A DNA stretch of 6,849 nucleotides from JAXHTH01 sp034211115 (GTDB lineage: Bacteria; Planctomycetota; Phycisphaerae; Phycisphaerales; SM1A02): the NCBI GenBank assembly GCA_034211115.1, contig JAXHTH010000227.1, positions 1 to 6,849 on the forward strand. Direction: 5' to 3'. Positions 1-6,471 of this stretch are shown piece after piece (within the stretch, counting starts at the first letter, position 1; the number at the start of each line of letters is the position of its first letter). The position numbers and the translations under genes are program-made. The notes beneath the pieces are model-generated. The model was given only the letters and a program-made list of their open reading frames with translations. It searched no databases and was not told the DNA's origin.

Positions 1-1530
1 GGTGGCGGCGCGCTCCTGCTCTGGCTCCTGCTCATCATCGTGTACTACATCAAGGGCCTGTGGGGTTCGCCCCGGGAACTCTTCATGCTCTATCTCTCCA
101 AGATCCTGGAGTATGGAGCCTACGGTGCGATCAACCTGACCTTCATCCTGTACCTGCACGAAGACTGCGGGCTCACGGACGTTCAGGCCGGCCTGTACGT
201 CATGGCATTCTCCATGTCGCTGACCGTCTGTTCGATGCTGATCGGAGCCGTCTGCGATGCGATCGGGATCAAGAGAACGCTGCTGCTGGGGACCGGCATC
301 ATACTCGTATCGAGAATCTGCCTGCCCTTCTTCGACAACGTCTACATCGTGACGTTCACGAGCTTTATTCCCATGGCGGTTGGCATGGGGGTTCTTCTCC
401 CCGTCCTTTCGGTGGGCATCAAGTACTACACGACGACCACGGGAGCGGCGCTGGGCTTCGCGCTCTTCTACACGCTGATGAACGTGGGCTGGGCGCTGGG
501 GGCATGGATCTTCGATCTCGTTCGCGGGATCTTCGGCGAGCATGAGATGGTCGAGGTGGCGGGCTCGGGTTTGGTCCTCTCCACCTACCAGATCATCTTC
601 GTCGCCGGCTTCCTGTTGACGGTTCCGCAGTTTCTCATCTTTCTCCTCTTCAGGCGGGGTGTCCGGATGACGGATGACAAGGGGGTCGTGGTCACCCGCC
701 GCGTCCGGTCGACGGACGCCGAGGGCCGGCCCCTGACGGTCGGCGGCGCGATCGCCAAGGCCACGCGGGACACCGTCGGGATCTTCGCCACGGTCATCAC
801 CAAGAAGCCCTTCTGGATCTTCATCTTCATGATGGCCATGCTCGTCCCGGTCCGACTCGTCTTCTACCACTTCCACTACACCTGGCCGACCTACGGGATC
901 CGGTTCTTCGGCGACGGGGCGAAGGTCGGGAACATCTACGGCGTCCTCAATCCGATGCTGATCGTCTTCATCGCCGGGCCCGTCGCCGTGCTCACCAAGA
1001 ACATCCGCTCCTATACGATGCTGGCGGTGGGCACGGTGATCTCGGTGGGGGCCGTCGCCTTTGCCGTCGCCCCGTCGGGCTGGCTCGCGCCGCTGACGGA
1101 TACGTGGGTCGGCGAGCTGATCTTCGAGCGCTGGCTGCACGTTCCGGAAGGCGAGCGCGTCCCGCTCTACCTGTCCCTCATCCTGTTCGTGATCGTGTTC
1201 ACGATCGGCGAATCGATCTGGTCGCCGCGCCTGATGCAGTTTACGGCCGAGATCGCACCCGGCGGCAAGGAAGGCACCTACATCGCCCTGTCCTATCTTC
1301 CGTACTTCGTGGCGAAGCTGATCGCCGGCCCCATGTCGGGCATACTCGTGGCCAACTATACCCGCGATGATCTGCCGCCCGGCGTGGAGCACCACCCCGA
1401 TCACCACATGGTCTGGGTCTGGATCGGCGGCATGGCCGCCATCACGCCCATCATCCTCATCACCATGTACAAGCTGTTCCGTCATGCGGAAGAGCAGGAC
1501 ATCGAGGCCGTCGTCGAAGGCGAAGAGTGA
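1..1530 (+). CDS. MFS transporter, POT/PTR-like, 5' end outside the window
   Basis: Multi-pass inner-membrane transporter of the major facilitator superfamily; the substrate cannot be read from the sequence. The frame is open from base 1. A GTG at 40 and an ATG at 85 are possible starts, but the 13 codons before the GTG encode a strongly hydrophobic stretch (ALLLWLLLII) running straight into the rest, so the true start probably lies upstream. Counting from base 1, about twelve to thirteen membrane segments can be seen. The loop GAVCDAIGIKRT at codons 82-93 matches MFS motif A (G-x-x-x-D-x-x-G-x-K/R). Near the C-terminus, the GES-x-x-SP and GTYIALSYLP segments (codons about 403-434) followed by a G-x-x-SG helix resemble the late helices of proton-dependent oligopeptide transporters, hence the POT-like call. 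A large charged cytoplasmic loop lies at about codons 218-255, between the two six-helix halves. The C-terminus is short and acidic. The gene converges on the glpK group with 20 bp between stop codons. MFS membership is secure; the subfamily is inferred. Confidence 0.88.
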   Translation, partial: GGGALLLWLLLIIVYYIKGLWGSPRELFMLYLSKILEYGAYGAINLTFILYLHEDCGLTDVQAGLYVMAFSMSLTVCSMLIGAVCDAIGIKRTLLLGTGIILVSRICLPFFDNVYIVTFTSFIPMAVGMGVLLPVLSVGIKYYTTTTGAALGFALFYTLMNVGWALGAWIFDLVRGIFGEHEMVEVAGSGLVLSTYQIIFVAGFLLTVPQFLIFLLFRRGVRMTDDKGVVVTRRVRSTDAEGRPLTVGGAIAKATRDTVGIFATVITKKPFWIFIFMMAMLVPVRLVFYHFHYTWPTYGIRFFGDGAKVGNIYGVLNPMLIVFIAGPVAVLTKNIRSYTMLAVGTVISVGAVAFAVAPSGWLAPLTDTWVGELIFERWLHVPEGERVPLYLSLILFVIVFTIGESIWSPRLMQFTAEIAPGGKEGTYIALSYLPYFVAKLIAGPMSGILVANYTRDDLPPGVEHHPDHHMVWVWIGGMAAITPIILITMYKLFRHAEEQDIEAVVEGEE

Positions 1531-1550
1531 TGGCCGTGTTTCTGCCGCTG

Positions 1551-1756
1551 TTACACGCGATCGGCCAACGTATGCGCCTCCGCGACGGCCCTGAACTCGC
1601 CGATCTGTGATTCGACCCAGCCCGCATCGCGATCGTAGTTGTGAATCGGCAGGTGCTTCGTGCCGCACTCGCGCGGATCGATCCCCCGAGCATGAGGGCA
1701 ATGTCCCGGCGCTCTTTGCGCCCATGGGTGGCGTCGATCATCTCCTGCCGGTTCAT
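1551..1756 (-). CDS. Small unrecognised protein, probably frameshifted
   Basis: I do not recognise this family. The ATG at 1756 overlaps the glpK stop by 4 bp (ATGA), so translation is probably coupled; its own ribosome binding site is weak. The first frame gives MNRQEMIDATHGRKERRD and then IALMLG with GC-ended codons. After a run of five Gs (minus strand, 1683-1687) it turns into low-complexity Ser/Arg/Thr sequence that would run antisense into the MFS gene. In the neighbouring frame the text from the same point is protein-like (GIDPRECGTKHLPIHNY, then DRDAGWVESQIGEF) and stops at 1551, just short of the MFS stop. One extra G, or a -1 slip on the G run, joins the halves into a 68-residue soluble protein with no signal peptide or membrane segment. 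Third-position GC is high in both joined parts and lower in the unshifted continuation. Either the gene is broken, the sequence has a homopolymer error, or frameshifting is used. It could also be a decayed fragment. Confidence 0.5.
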
Positions 1757-3252
1757 GGTGTCTCTTCGCGCTCCCAGGAACAGGCCCGCGCCACCGCTTC
1801 ACTCCAGCGCTCGCGCAACCCTGCCGAGTCGCGTTCGGCCATCCGCGGCTCGAATCGACGATCGACCCTCCAGTGCCCGGCGATCTCCTCGATTGACTTC
1901 CAGTAGCCGACGGCGAGCCCGGCGAGGTACGCGGCGCCCAGGCCCGTGGTCTCGAGCACGGTGGGCCGGAGCACCGGGATGCGAAGCATATCGGCCTGGA
2001 ACTGCATGAGCAGGTCGTTGGCCGCCGCCCCGCCGTCCGCGCGCAGCTCCGAGATGCTCGTGCCCGCATCATCCTCCATGACCTTCGCGAGATCCGCCAC
2101 TTCAAAGGCGATGCCCTCCAGCGCCGCGCGGGCGATGTGCGCATCGGTCGTTCCCCGCGTGATGCCGACGATGATCCCCCGCGCGTCGGGATCCCAGTGC
2201 GGCGCGCCGAGGCCGGCGAGGGCGGGGACGAGATACACCCCGCCGTTGTCGTCCACGCTCCTCGCCAGTGCTTCGACCTGCCCCGAATCGCGGATGAGCT
2301 TCAGGCCGTCCCGGAGCCACTGGACGATGGCGCCTCCGACGAAGACGCTTCCCTCGAGGGCGTAGCTCAGCTCGTCGCCGCGCTGCCAGGCGATGGTGGT
2401 GAGCAGGCGGTTGCGGGACGGCTTCGCCTCCCCGCCCGTGTTCATGAGGAGGAAGCAGCCCGTGCCGTAGGTGTTCTTGGCCAGGCCGGGCTCGAGGCAG
2501 ACCTGCCCCATCGCCGCGCCCTGCTGGTCGCCGACCATACTCGCCAGCGGCGCGCCCTTCGCGACGAGGTCCGACGAACTCTCTCCGTAGATCTCGGAAC
2601 TCGCGCGCACCTCCGGCAGCATGCTCCGCGGCACGTTCAGCAGCTCCAGCAGCTCGTCATCCCAGTCGCGGTCGTGGATGTTGAACAGCAGCGTGCGCGA
2701 GGCATTGCTCACGTCGGTGATGTGCAGCGCTCCCCCTGTCAGCTTGTGGGCGAGCCAGGCATCGACGGTTCCGAACGCGAGCTCGCCGCGCTCCGCCCTG
2801 TCGCGCGCGCCGGAGACGTTGTCGAGAATCCACGCGATCTTGGTGCCGGAGAAATAGGCATCGAGGACGAGCCCCGTCTTCCGCCGGAACGTCTCCTCCG
2901 CGCCGGCCGCGCGGAGCCGATCGCACATCCCCGCCGTCCGACGATCCTGCCAGACGATGGCGTTGCAGACGGGCGCGCCGGTGCGGCGATCCCAGACGAT
3001 CGTGGTCTCGCGCTGATTGGCGATCCCGACGGCCGCGATGTCCCGGCCGCGAGCGTGCGCACGCTCGACCGCCTCCGCCGCGACCCCGGCCTGGGTGGAC
3101 CAGATTTCGTGGGGATCGTGTTCGACCCACCCCGGTTTCGGGAAGATCTGGCGGAACTCCTTCTGCGCGGCGGCCACGATCCGCCCGCGTTGATCGAAAA
3201 TGATGGCCCGTGAACTGGTCGTCCCCTGATCCAGCGCCATGATGTAGGCCAT
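1753..3252 (-). CDS. glpK: Glycerol kinase
   Basis: ATP-dependent cytoplasmic kinase that converts glycerol to sn-glycerol 3-phosphate, the entry step of glycerol catabolism and a source of phospholipid backbone. The product is 499 residues, close to the roughly 500 usual for GlpK. The start at 3252 is set by a GGAGG five bases upstream and by the family N-terminus; the frame is open to 3501, but that extension is low-complexity. Visible landmarks are the phosphate loop DQGTTSSR (8-15), NQRETT (79-84), the first FGGY-kinase signature YFSGTKIAWILDN (133-145), GDQQGA with the presumed catalytic Asp at 242, the Gly-rich NTYGTGCF (260-267), GLGAPHWDPDARG (347-359), the second FGGY signature (359-379) and the nucleotide-binding ADGGAAAND (405-413). 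The loop before GDQQ has neither the His that HPr phosphorylates in Firmicutes GlpK nor a clear copy of the E. coli fructose-1,6-bisphosphate loop, so PTS and FBP control look absent (inferred). It lies 112 bp downstream of the phosphoesterase gene; no convincing promoter or terminator was seen in that gap. Confidence 0.97.
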   Translation of the reverse strand: MAYIMALDQGTTSSRAIIFDQRGRIVAAAQKEFRQIFPKPGWVEHDPHEIWSTQAGVAAEAVERAHARGRDIAAVGIANQRETTIVWDRRTGAPVCNAIVWQDRRTAGMCDRLRAAGAEETFRRKTGLVLDAYFSGTKIAWILDNVSGARDRAERGELAFGTVDAWLAHKLTGGALHITDVSNASRTLLFNIHDRDWDDELLELLNVPRSMLPEVRASSEIYGESSSDLVAKGAPLASMVGDQQGAAMGQVCLEPGLAKNTYGTGCFLLMNTGGEAKPSRNRLLTTIAWQRGDELSYALEGSVFVGGAIVQWLRDGLKLIRDSGQVEALARSVDDNGGVYLVPALAGLGAPHWDPDARGIIVGITRGTTDAHIARAALEGIAFEVADLAKVMEDDAGTSISELRADGGAAANDLLMQFQADMLRIPVLRPTVLETTGLGAAYLAGLAVGYWKSIEEIAGHWRVDRRFEPRMAERDSAGLRERWSEAVARACSWEREETP

Positions 3253-3255
3253 ACA

Positions 3256-3262
3256 CACCTCC
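3256..3262 (-). promoter_or_regulatory. Ribosome binding site of glpK
   Basis: GGAGGTG on the minus strand. The GGAGG core ends five bases before the ATG at 3252. It fixes the start of glpK and rules out the 83-residue upstream extension that the open frame would allow. Confidence 0.8.
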
Positions 3263-3364
3263 GCGTCCCGTTGCGCTGTCGCCAGTGTAACGGTCGGGCC
3301 CGTGGCGGGCGCGGGATCCGAGGCGGCCCTCCGCGTTCCAAACCACGCTGCGCACGGCCATCGC

Positions 3365-6124
3365 TCACGCGCACATGCCCCACGCGGCGAGGAGAGCGAG
3401 GAGGTCGGCGGTGTCCGTGACGCCGTCCCCGTCGACATCGCCGTTCGGCGTGCCCCACGCACCGAGAAGAAGAAGCAGGTCGGCGGTGTCGACATCGCCA
3501 TCGTTGTCGAGGTCTTCGGGGCACGCGTCTTCGACCGTCAGCGTCACCACGGACATCCCCTCGGCGGGGATCTCCTCGACGGCGACGACCGCCGTGCCGT
3601 CCGGCAGGCGTCGCAGCAGCGTGCCGCCGATGACGTCGTAGTCGGTCTCCGGATCGGCGGGGACGTAATGCCTGACATCGCGCCAGGTCTCGTAATGCCT
3701 GTTTTCCACGGTGGAGACGATCGTTCCGTCGCCTTCCTCGACGAGTTCGAAGCGGATCTCCCCGAGCAGCCAGGGATCCTCGGTGTTGCGGTAGCCGTCG
3801 CCGTCGGTGTCGGCGGTGAAGAACGTGACGTCGCCGCCATCGACCTGCACCCAGCGCCAGCCGATGTCATCGCCGAAGATGCCTCGCGTCCGCGGCGACA
3901 TGACCGGCGCCAGTCCGGCGGCGATCTCGCCCGCCTGTGGGTGATCCATCGCGCGAAGTTCGTCGCCGATCCGCACGGAAAGATGTTCCTCCTTGCCCAT
4001 CGACGAGGTCTGCACGTGCAGGGGATAGCCGGGGAAGGGAACGTCCTGCCCCCAGTCGTCCTCGTGTTGGAAGTCGTTGCGGCCGAACCAGTTCTCGCCT
4101 TCGTTGAGGAACGTCTCGAAGCGATGGGTGTGGCCGGCGAGGCCGAGCCCGAAGGCGTAGCCGTTCATGATGTCGCGCACGCGGCCGGTGTTGCGGTCGT
4201 TCCAACTGAAGTAGTCGTAGTTGGGCCCGTGCATGAGAAGAAAGCGAGGTTGATCGTCCTCGCCGAGCCCCGCGAGGTCGGCTTCGACCCAGTCCAGGGC
4301 GTTGTCCAGCGGCCCGCGGCACCGGTACAGCTCGACGAGCCCGAGATCGTGGCCGGTGTTGAGCCCGTAGAACCGCGCCGCGCCCGCGGTGACGAGCGAG
4401 TTCTCGAAGCGGTTGATCTCGCGGAAGTAGCGCATGAGCCCGCCCGGATGGAACGCGTTGCCGCGGGTGTAATGATCGTGATTCCCCGCGATGACATAAA
4501 CGGGCATGCGCAGATCGGCCACCGCGTTCATGAAGTCGCGCGGCCAGTTGTGCCCGAGGTGCTGGTTCTCGCAGATGTCGCCGGTCACGATGACGAGTTC
4601 GGGATCGAGGAAGTTCGCCTCCTCCACGAAGTACTCCAGACGCTGAAGGGCGGTGTACTCCTCCTCGTCGTAGCCGATGTGGGTGTCGGTAATGTGGATG
4701 AAGCCCCAGCTTTCGGGATGAGACTCGTAGACGCGCACCGCCTCGTTCGCGAAGTACGCGTACGGGCCGAGCGCGATCTCGATGCGGTAGAAATCGGCCG
4801 GCATGTCCTCGGGGATGCGCAGCCCGATCTCCTGGACGGTCTCCAGGCCCGGTGAGTGAAGCAGGACGGCGAGCTCGGTCCCCGGCTCGAGATCCCTCGC
4901 GGCGAGGTCGATCACGTCCAGCTCGAAGGCCTCGCCGAGCGGATTCGTGAGCTGCGCTGAACAATCCCCGACACCGAAGGAGCCGGGAAGGCCGACGCGC
5001 GCCATGAAGGTCCCGCCCCGTGTGCGCAGGGCCGGCTGGCCCAGGCGGGGTTCGAGCAGATTGACCGAAAAGTGCGCACCGTCGACGCCCGGATCGACCG
5101 CCCAGGCCGACTCGTACGCGCCGGCGTCGACGATGCCGTCGATGCGCGGATTCAGGTCGAGGTCCTCCAGCGGGAGGAGACTGCCGGCCACGCCGAAGCG
5201 GGTGCCGTAATTCGCCGCCGGCGAATCGGCGGCGAGGCGGTAATCGCCCGCGGCGGGATTGACGAACCCGAAGAAACCGAGGTCGGCGGTGAACAGACAA
5301 TGCTCGGCCAGGCCGATGTTCCCGACGTTGTCGACAACGAGGCAGTTGTAGGCCTCGAAGCTGCCGGCGTCGGAGACACCTTCGCTGGGATGGGCGCCCA
5401 CCGTGCAGTTGACGAGGACGGCGTCGTGGTCTCCGGTGCCCGTGCAGTCGATGCCGTCCTCGCCGTTGCCGTGCACGAGGCAGCCCACGGCCCGGTTGTC
5501 GCCGCCGGAGAAGGCGATGCCATCGGCCCCGTTGTCGATCGAGCCGCAGTTCTCCAGGTGCATTCCGGCGCTGGAGTCGGCGTTGAGGCCGTCGTTGCCG
5601 TTGTTTTGAGACCACGTCCGCCGAATGTCGGGTTGGGCGGAGGAACCGGTGACGAAGATGCCGTGCCAGCTTCCGTAGCGTACCCGGCAGTCCTCGATGA
5701 GCGGTTGGGAGTTGTCGATCCAGAGCCCGCCTTCCTGCATCAGGCTGACCCTGCCCGCATCCTCGATGATGCAGTGCCGCAGCACCGAATCGCTGTCCGC
5801 GAGACGGATGTAGTTGTACTCGGGCACGCCGGGCGCGGCGCGGAAGATGATGGGAGTGTCCGGCGTGCCCTCCGCGAGCAGGGTGCCCCACACGTCGAAC
5901 TCGTACTCCGACCAGAAGCTGTCCTCGAACTCGAAGATCACCCCCGGCGCGAGCGTCAGCGTCTGCCCCGCGGGCACGTTGATGTCATCGACGATCCGGT
6001 ACGTGTCGGCGGGGAGGTAACCGGAGAGTGACCCCGACAGCTCAGCGGCGAGGGCCGGCGAGGAAGTCGGAATCGCGATCAGAGTGACGATGATGCGGGG
6101 AGCAGAGGCGTGCAGCCGCGGCAT
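3365..6124 (-). CDS. Exported beta-helix / calcineurin-like phosphoesterase with dockerin-like tail
   Basis: Large exported protein of 919 residues, probably a metal-dependent phosphoesterase acting in the periplasm or at the cell surface; the substrate is unknown. The start at 6124 is preferred over the in-frame ATG at 6196 because a GAGGAGG lies five bases upstream and the product then begins with a normal signal peptide (basic start, hydrophobic core, PALA before a cut near residue 26). Domains in order: a right-handed parallel beta-helix at about 50-300, with N-G-x-DGI turns and Asn/Cys ladders; the end motifs YRLAADSPAANYG (295-307) and RIDGIVDAGAYE (327-338) common in such proteins; an Ig-like segment at about 351-470; a calcineurin-like domain at about 473-720 with DTH (480-482), GD (515-516), GNHD (547-550), MHG (His 632) and GHTH (664-667), so the whole metal-ligand set is present; a DTDGDG loop near 772; and two dockerin-like repeats (871-891, 896-916). 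It is the first gene of the probable glpK group. The fold calls are firm; a role in glycerophosphodiester breakdown is only a guess from its neighbour. Confidence 0.9.
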   Translation of the reverse strand: MPRLHASAPRIIVTLIAIPTSSPALAAELSGSLSGYLPADTYRIVDDINVPAGQTLTLAPGVIFEFEDSFWSEYEFDVWGTLLAEGTPDTPIIFRAAPGVPEYNYIRLADSDSVLRHCIIEDAGRVSLMQEGGLWIDNSQPLIEDCRVRYGSWHGIFVTGSSAQPDIRRTWSQNNGNDGLNADSSAGMHLENCGSIDNGADGIAFSGGDNRAVGCLVHGNGEDGIDCTGTGDHDAVLVNCTVGAHPSEGVSDAGSFEAYNCLVVDNVGNIGLAEHCLFTADLGFFGFVNPAAGDYRLAADSPAANYGTRFGVAGSLLPLEDLDLNPRIDGIVDAGAYESAWAVDPGVDGAHFSVNLLEPRLGQPALRTRGGTFMARVGLPGSFGVGDCSAQLTNPLGEAFELDVIDLAARDLEPGTELAVLLHSPGLETVQEIGLRIPEDMPADFYRIEIALGPYAYFANEAVRVYESHPESWGFIHITDTHIGYDEEEYTALQRLEYFVEEANFLDPELVIVTGDICENQHLGHNWPRDFMNAVADLRMPVYVIAGNHDHYTRGNAFHPGGLMRYFREINRFENSLVTAGAARFYGLNTGHDLGLVELYRCRGPLDNALDWVEADLAGLGEDDQPRFLLMHGPNYDYFSWNDRNTGRVRDIMNGYAFGLGLAGHTHRFETFLNEGENWFGRNDFQHEDDWGQDVPFPGYPLHVQTSSMGKEEHLSVRIGDELRAMDHPQAGEIAAGLAPVMSPRTRGIFGDDIGWRWVQVDGGDVTFFTADTDGDGYRNTEDPWLLGEIRFELVEEGDGTIVSTVENRHYETWRDVRHYVPADPETDYDVIGGTLLRRLPDGTAVVAVEEIPAEGMSVVTLTVEDACPEDLDNDGDVDTADLLLLLGAWGTPNGDVDGDGVTDTADLLALLAAWGMCA
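3402..3490 (-). repeat. Tandem dockerin-like repeat inside the phosphoesterase gene
   Basis: A 14-bp sequence (AGGTCGGCGGTGTC on the plus strand) occurs exactly at 3402-3415 and 3477-3490, 75 bp or 25 codons apart and in register. It encodes the DTADLL core of the two protein repeats. Each repeat has a D-x-D-x-D-G calcium-type loop followed by a Leu/Ala helix ending in AWG. Such paired loops resemble type I dockerins and are frequent at the ends of secreted planctomycete proteins. The DNA identity suggests fairly recent duplication or codon constraint. Confidence 0.75.
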
Positions 6125-6129
6125 GGGAT

Positions 6130-6136
6130 CCTCCTC
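6130..6136 (-). promoter_or_regulatory. Ribosome binding site of the phosphoesterase gene
   Basis: GAGGAGG on the minus strand, five bases before the ATG at 6124. It is a near-perfect anti-rRNA match. It decides the start in favour of 6124, which places the signal peptide at the very N-terminus. The upstream ATG at 6196 has no comparable site. Confidence 0.8.
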
Positions 6137-6448
6137 GACGAGTGCGGACCGGCGTCCGGAGACCAGCATAAACAGCGCTTCCCGTTTCCTCACCATGAAA
6201 TCGCGCGGAATCTCGATGACGATGGAGGACCGGGGCGTCCGCGGGCACGCGACGGCTCGATTGTGTGAGTGCGGCTACGATTCGAATGGGGCCGGCTTAA
6301 GGTCGGGAAAAACTTCTCATCCACTCGTCAGCCGGAACAGAGCCGGCGGACGGGCGAATCGGCGGAAAGGCGACGTGACCGCGGGCGTTGGCCTGTGCCC
6401 TTCAGACGCCGAGCACGCTTCACCGGGCCGGGTCCCGACGCGTCACCG

Positions 6449-6468
6449 CCGCCGCAATCCTGCGGCGG
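6449..6468 (-). terminator. GC-rich hairpin after the hypothetical gene, possible terminator
   Basis: A perfect 7-bp inverted repeat (CCGCCGC, six-base loop AATCCT, GCGGCGG) begins four bases beyond the TGA at 6472-6474 of the minus-strand gene. Its position suits transcription termination, but no T-tract follows on the minus strand, so it is not a standard intrinsic terminator. It could instead be an RNA-stabilising 3' stem or a chance product of high GC. Confidence 0.4.
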
Positions 6469-6471
6469 GAA

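Larger units (their letters stand above)
6125..6471. other. Non-coding gap upstream of the phosphoesterase gene
   Basis: About 350 bp between the hypothetical gene on the right and the phosphoesterase start. Reading frames here on both strands are short, rich in Arg, Pro and Ser and have no credible ribosome binding site, so I see no gene. The gap should hold the promoter for the minus-strand group, but I find no convincing -35/-10 pair; a TATGCT-like hexamer near 6167 on the minus strand lacks a partner. Apart from the binding site at 6130-6136 and the hairpin at 6449-6468, nothing else stands out. Confidence 0.6.

Noticed and set aside
1460..1756. 98-residue unshifted version of the small gene after glpK
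   Set aside because: After about residue 25 it becomes Ser/Arg/Thr-rich and overlaps the end of the MFS gene by about 70 bp antisense. The frameshifted 68-residue reading explains the sequence better.
1680..1756. Resemblance of IDATHGRK in the small gene to the IDAT-x-GRK stretch of the RemA/DUF370 family
   Set aside because: Only about eight residues agree. The conserved segments before and after are missing, so it is probably chance.
2137..3213. 358-residue plus-strand frame opposite glpK
   Set aside because: It is the antisense shadow of glpK in high-GC DNA, rich in Arg, Ala and Asp, with no domain pattern, while the opposite strand encodes an unmistakable kinase.
3298..3310. Small hairpin (GCCCG, three-base loop, CGGGC) between the phosphoesterase gene and glpK
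   Set aside because: The stem is only 5 bp and there is no T-tract, which is expected often by chance at this GC content.
3253..3501. 83-residue N-terminal extension of glycerol kinase
   Set aside because: It is low-complexity and overlaps the 3' end of the upstream gene; a strong ribosome binding site and the family N-terminus place the start at 3252.
3302..4855. 517-residue plus-strand frame opposite the phosphoesterase gene
   Set aside because: It is antisense to the C-terminal half of a protein with clear catalytic motifs. Its composition (Val/Ala/Glu/Arg) is typical of a codon-complement shadow.
3867..5891. 674-residue minus-strand frame overlapping the phosphoesterase gene
   Set aside because: It is an alternative frame of the same strand, extremely rich in Arg, with no recognisable fold.
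6275..6295. TTCGAAT sequence resembling a tRNA T-loop
   Set aside because: The flanking bases do not pair into a T-stem, and no anticodon arm or acceptor stem could be found around it.
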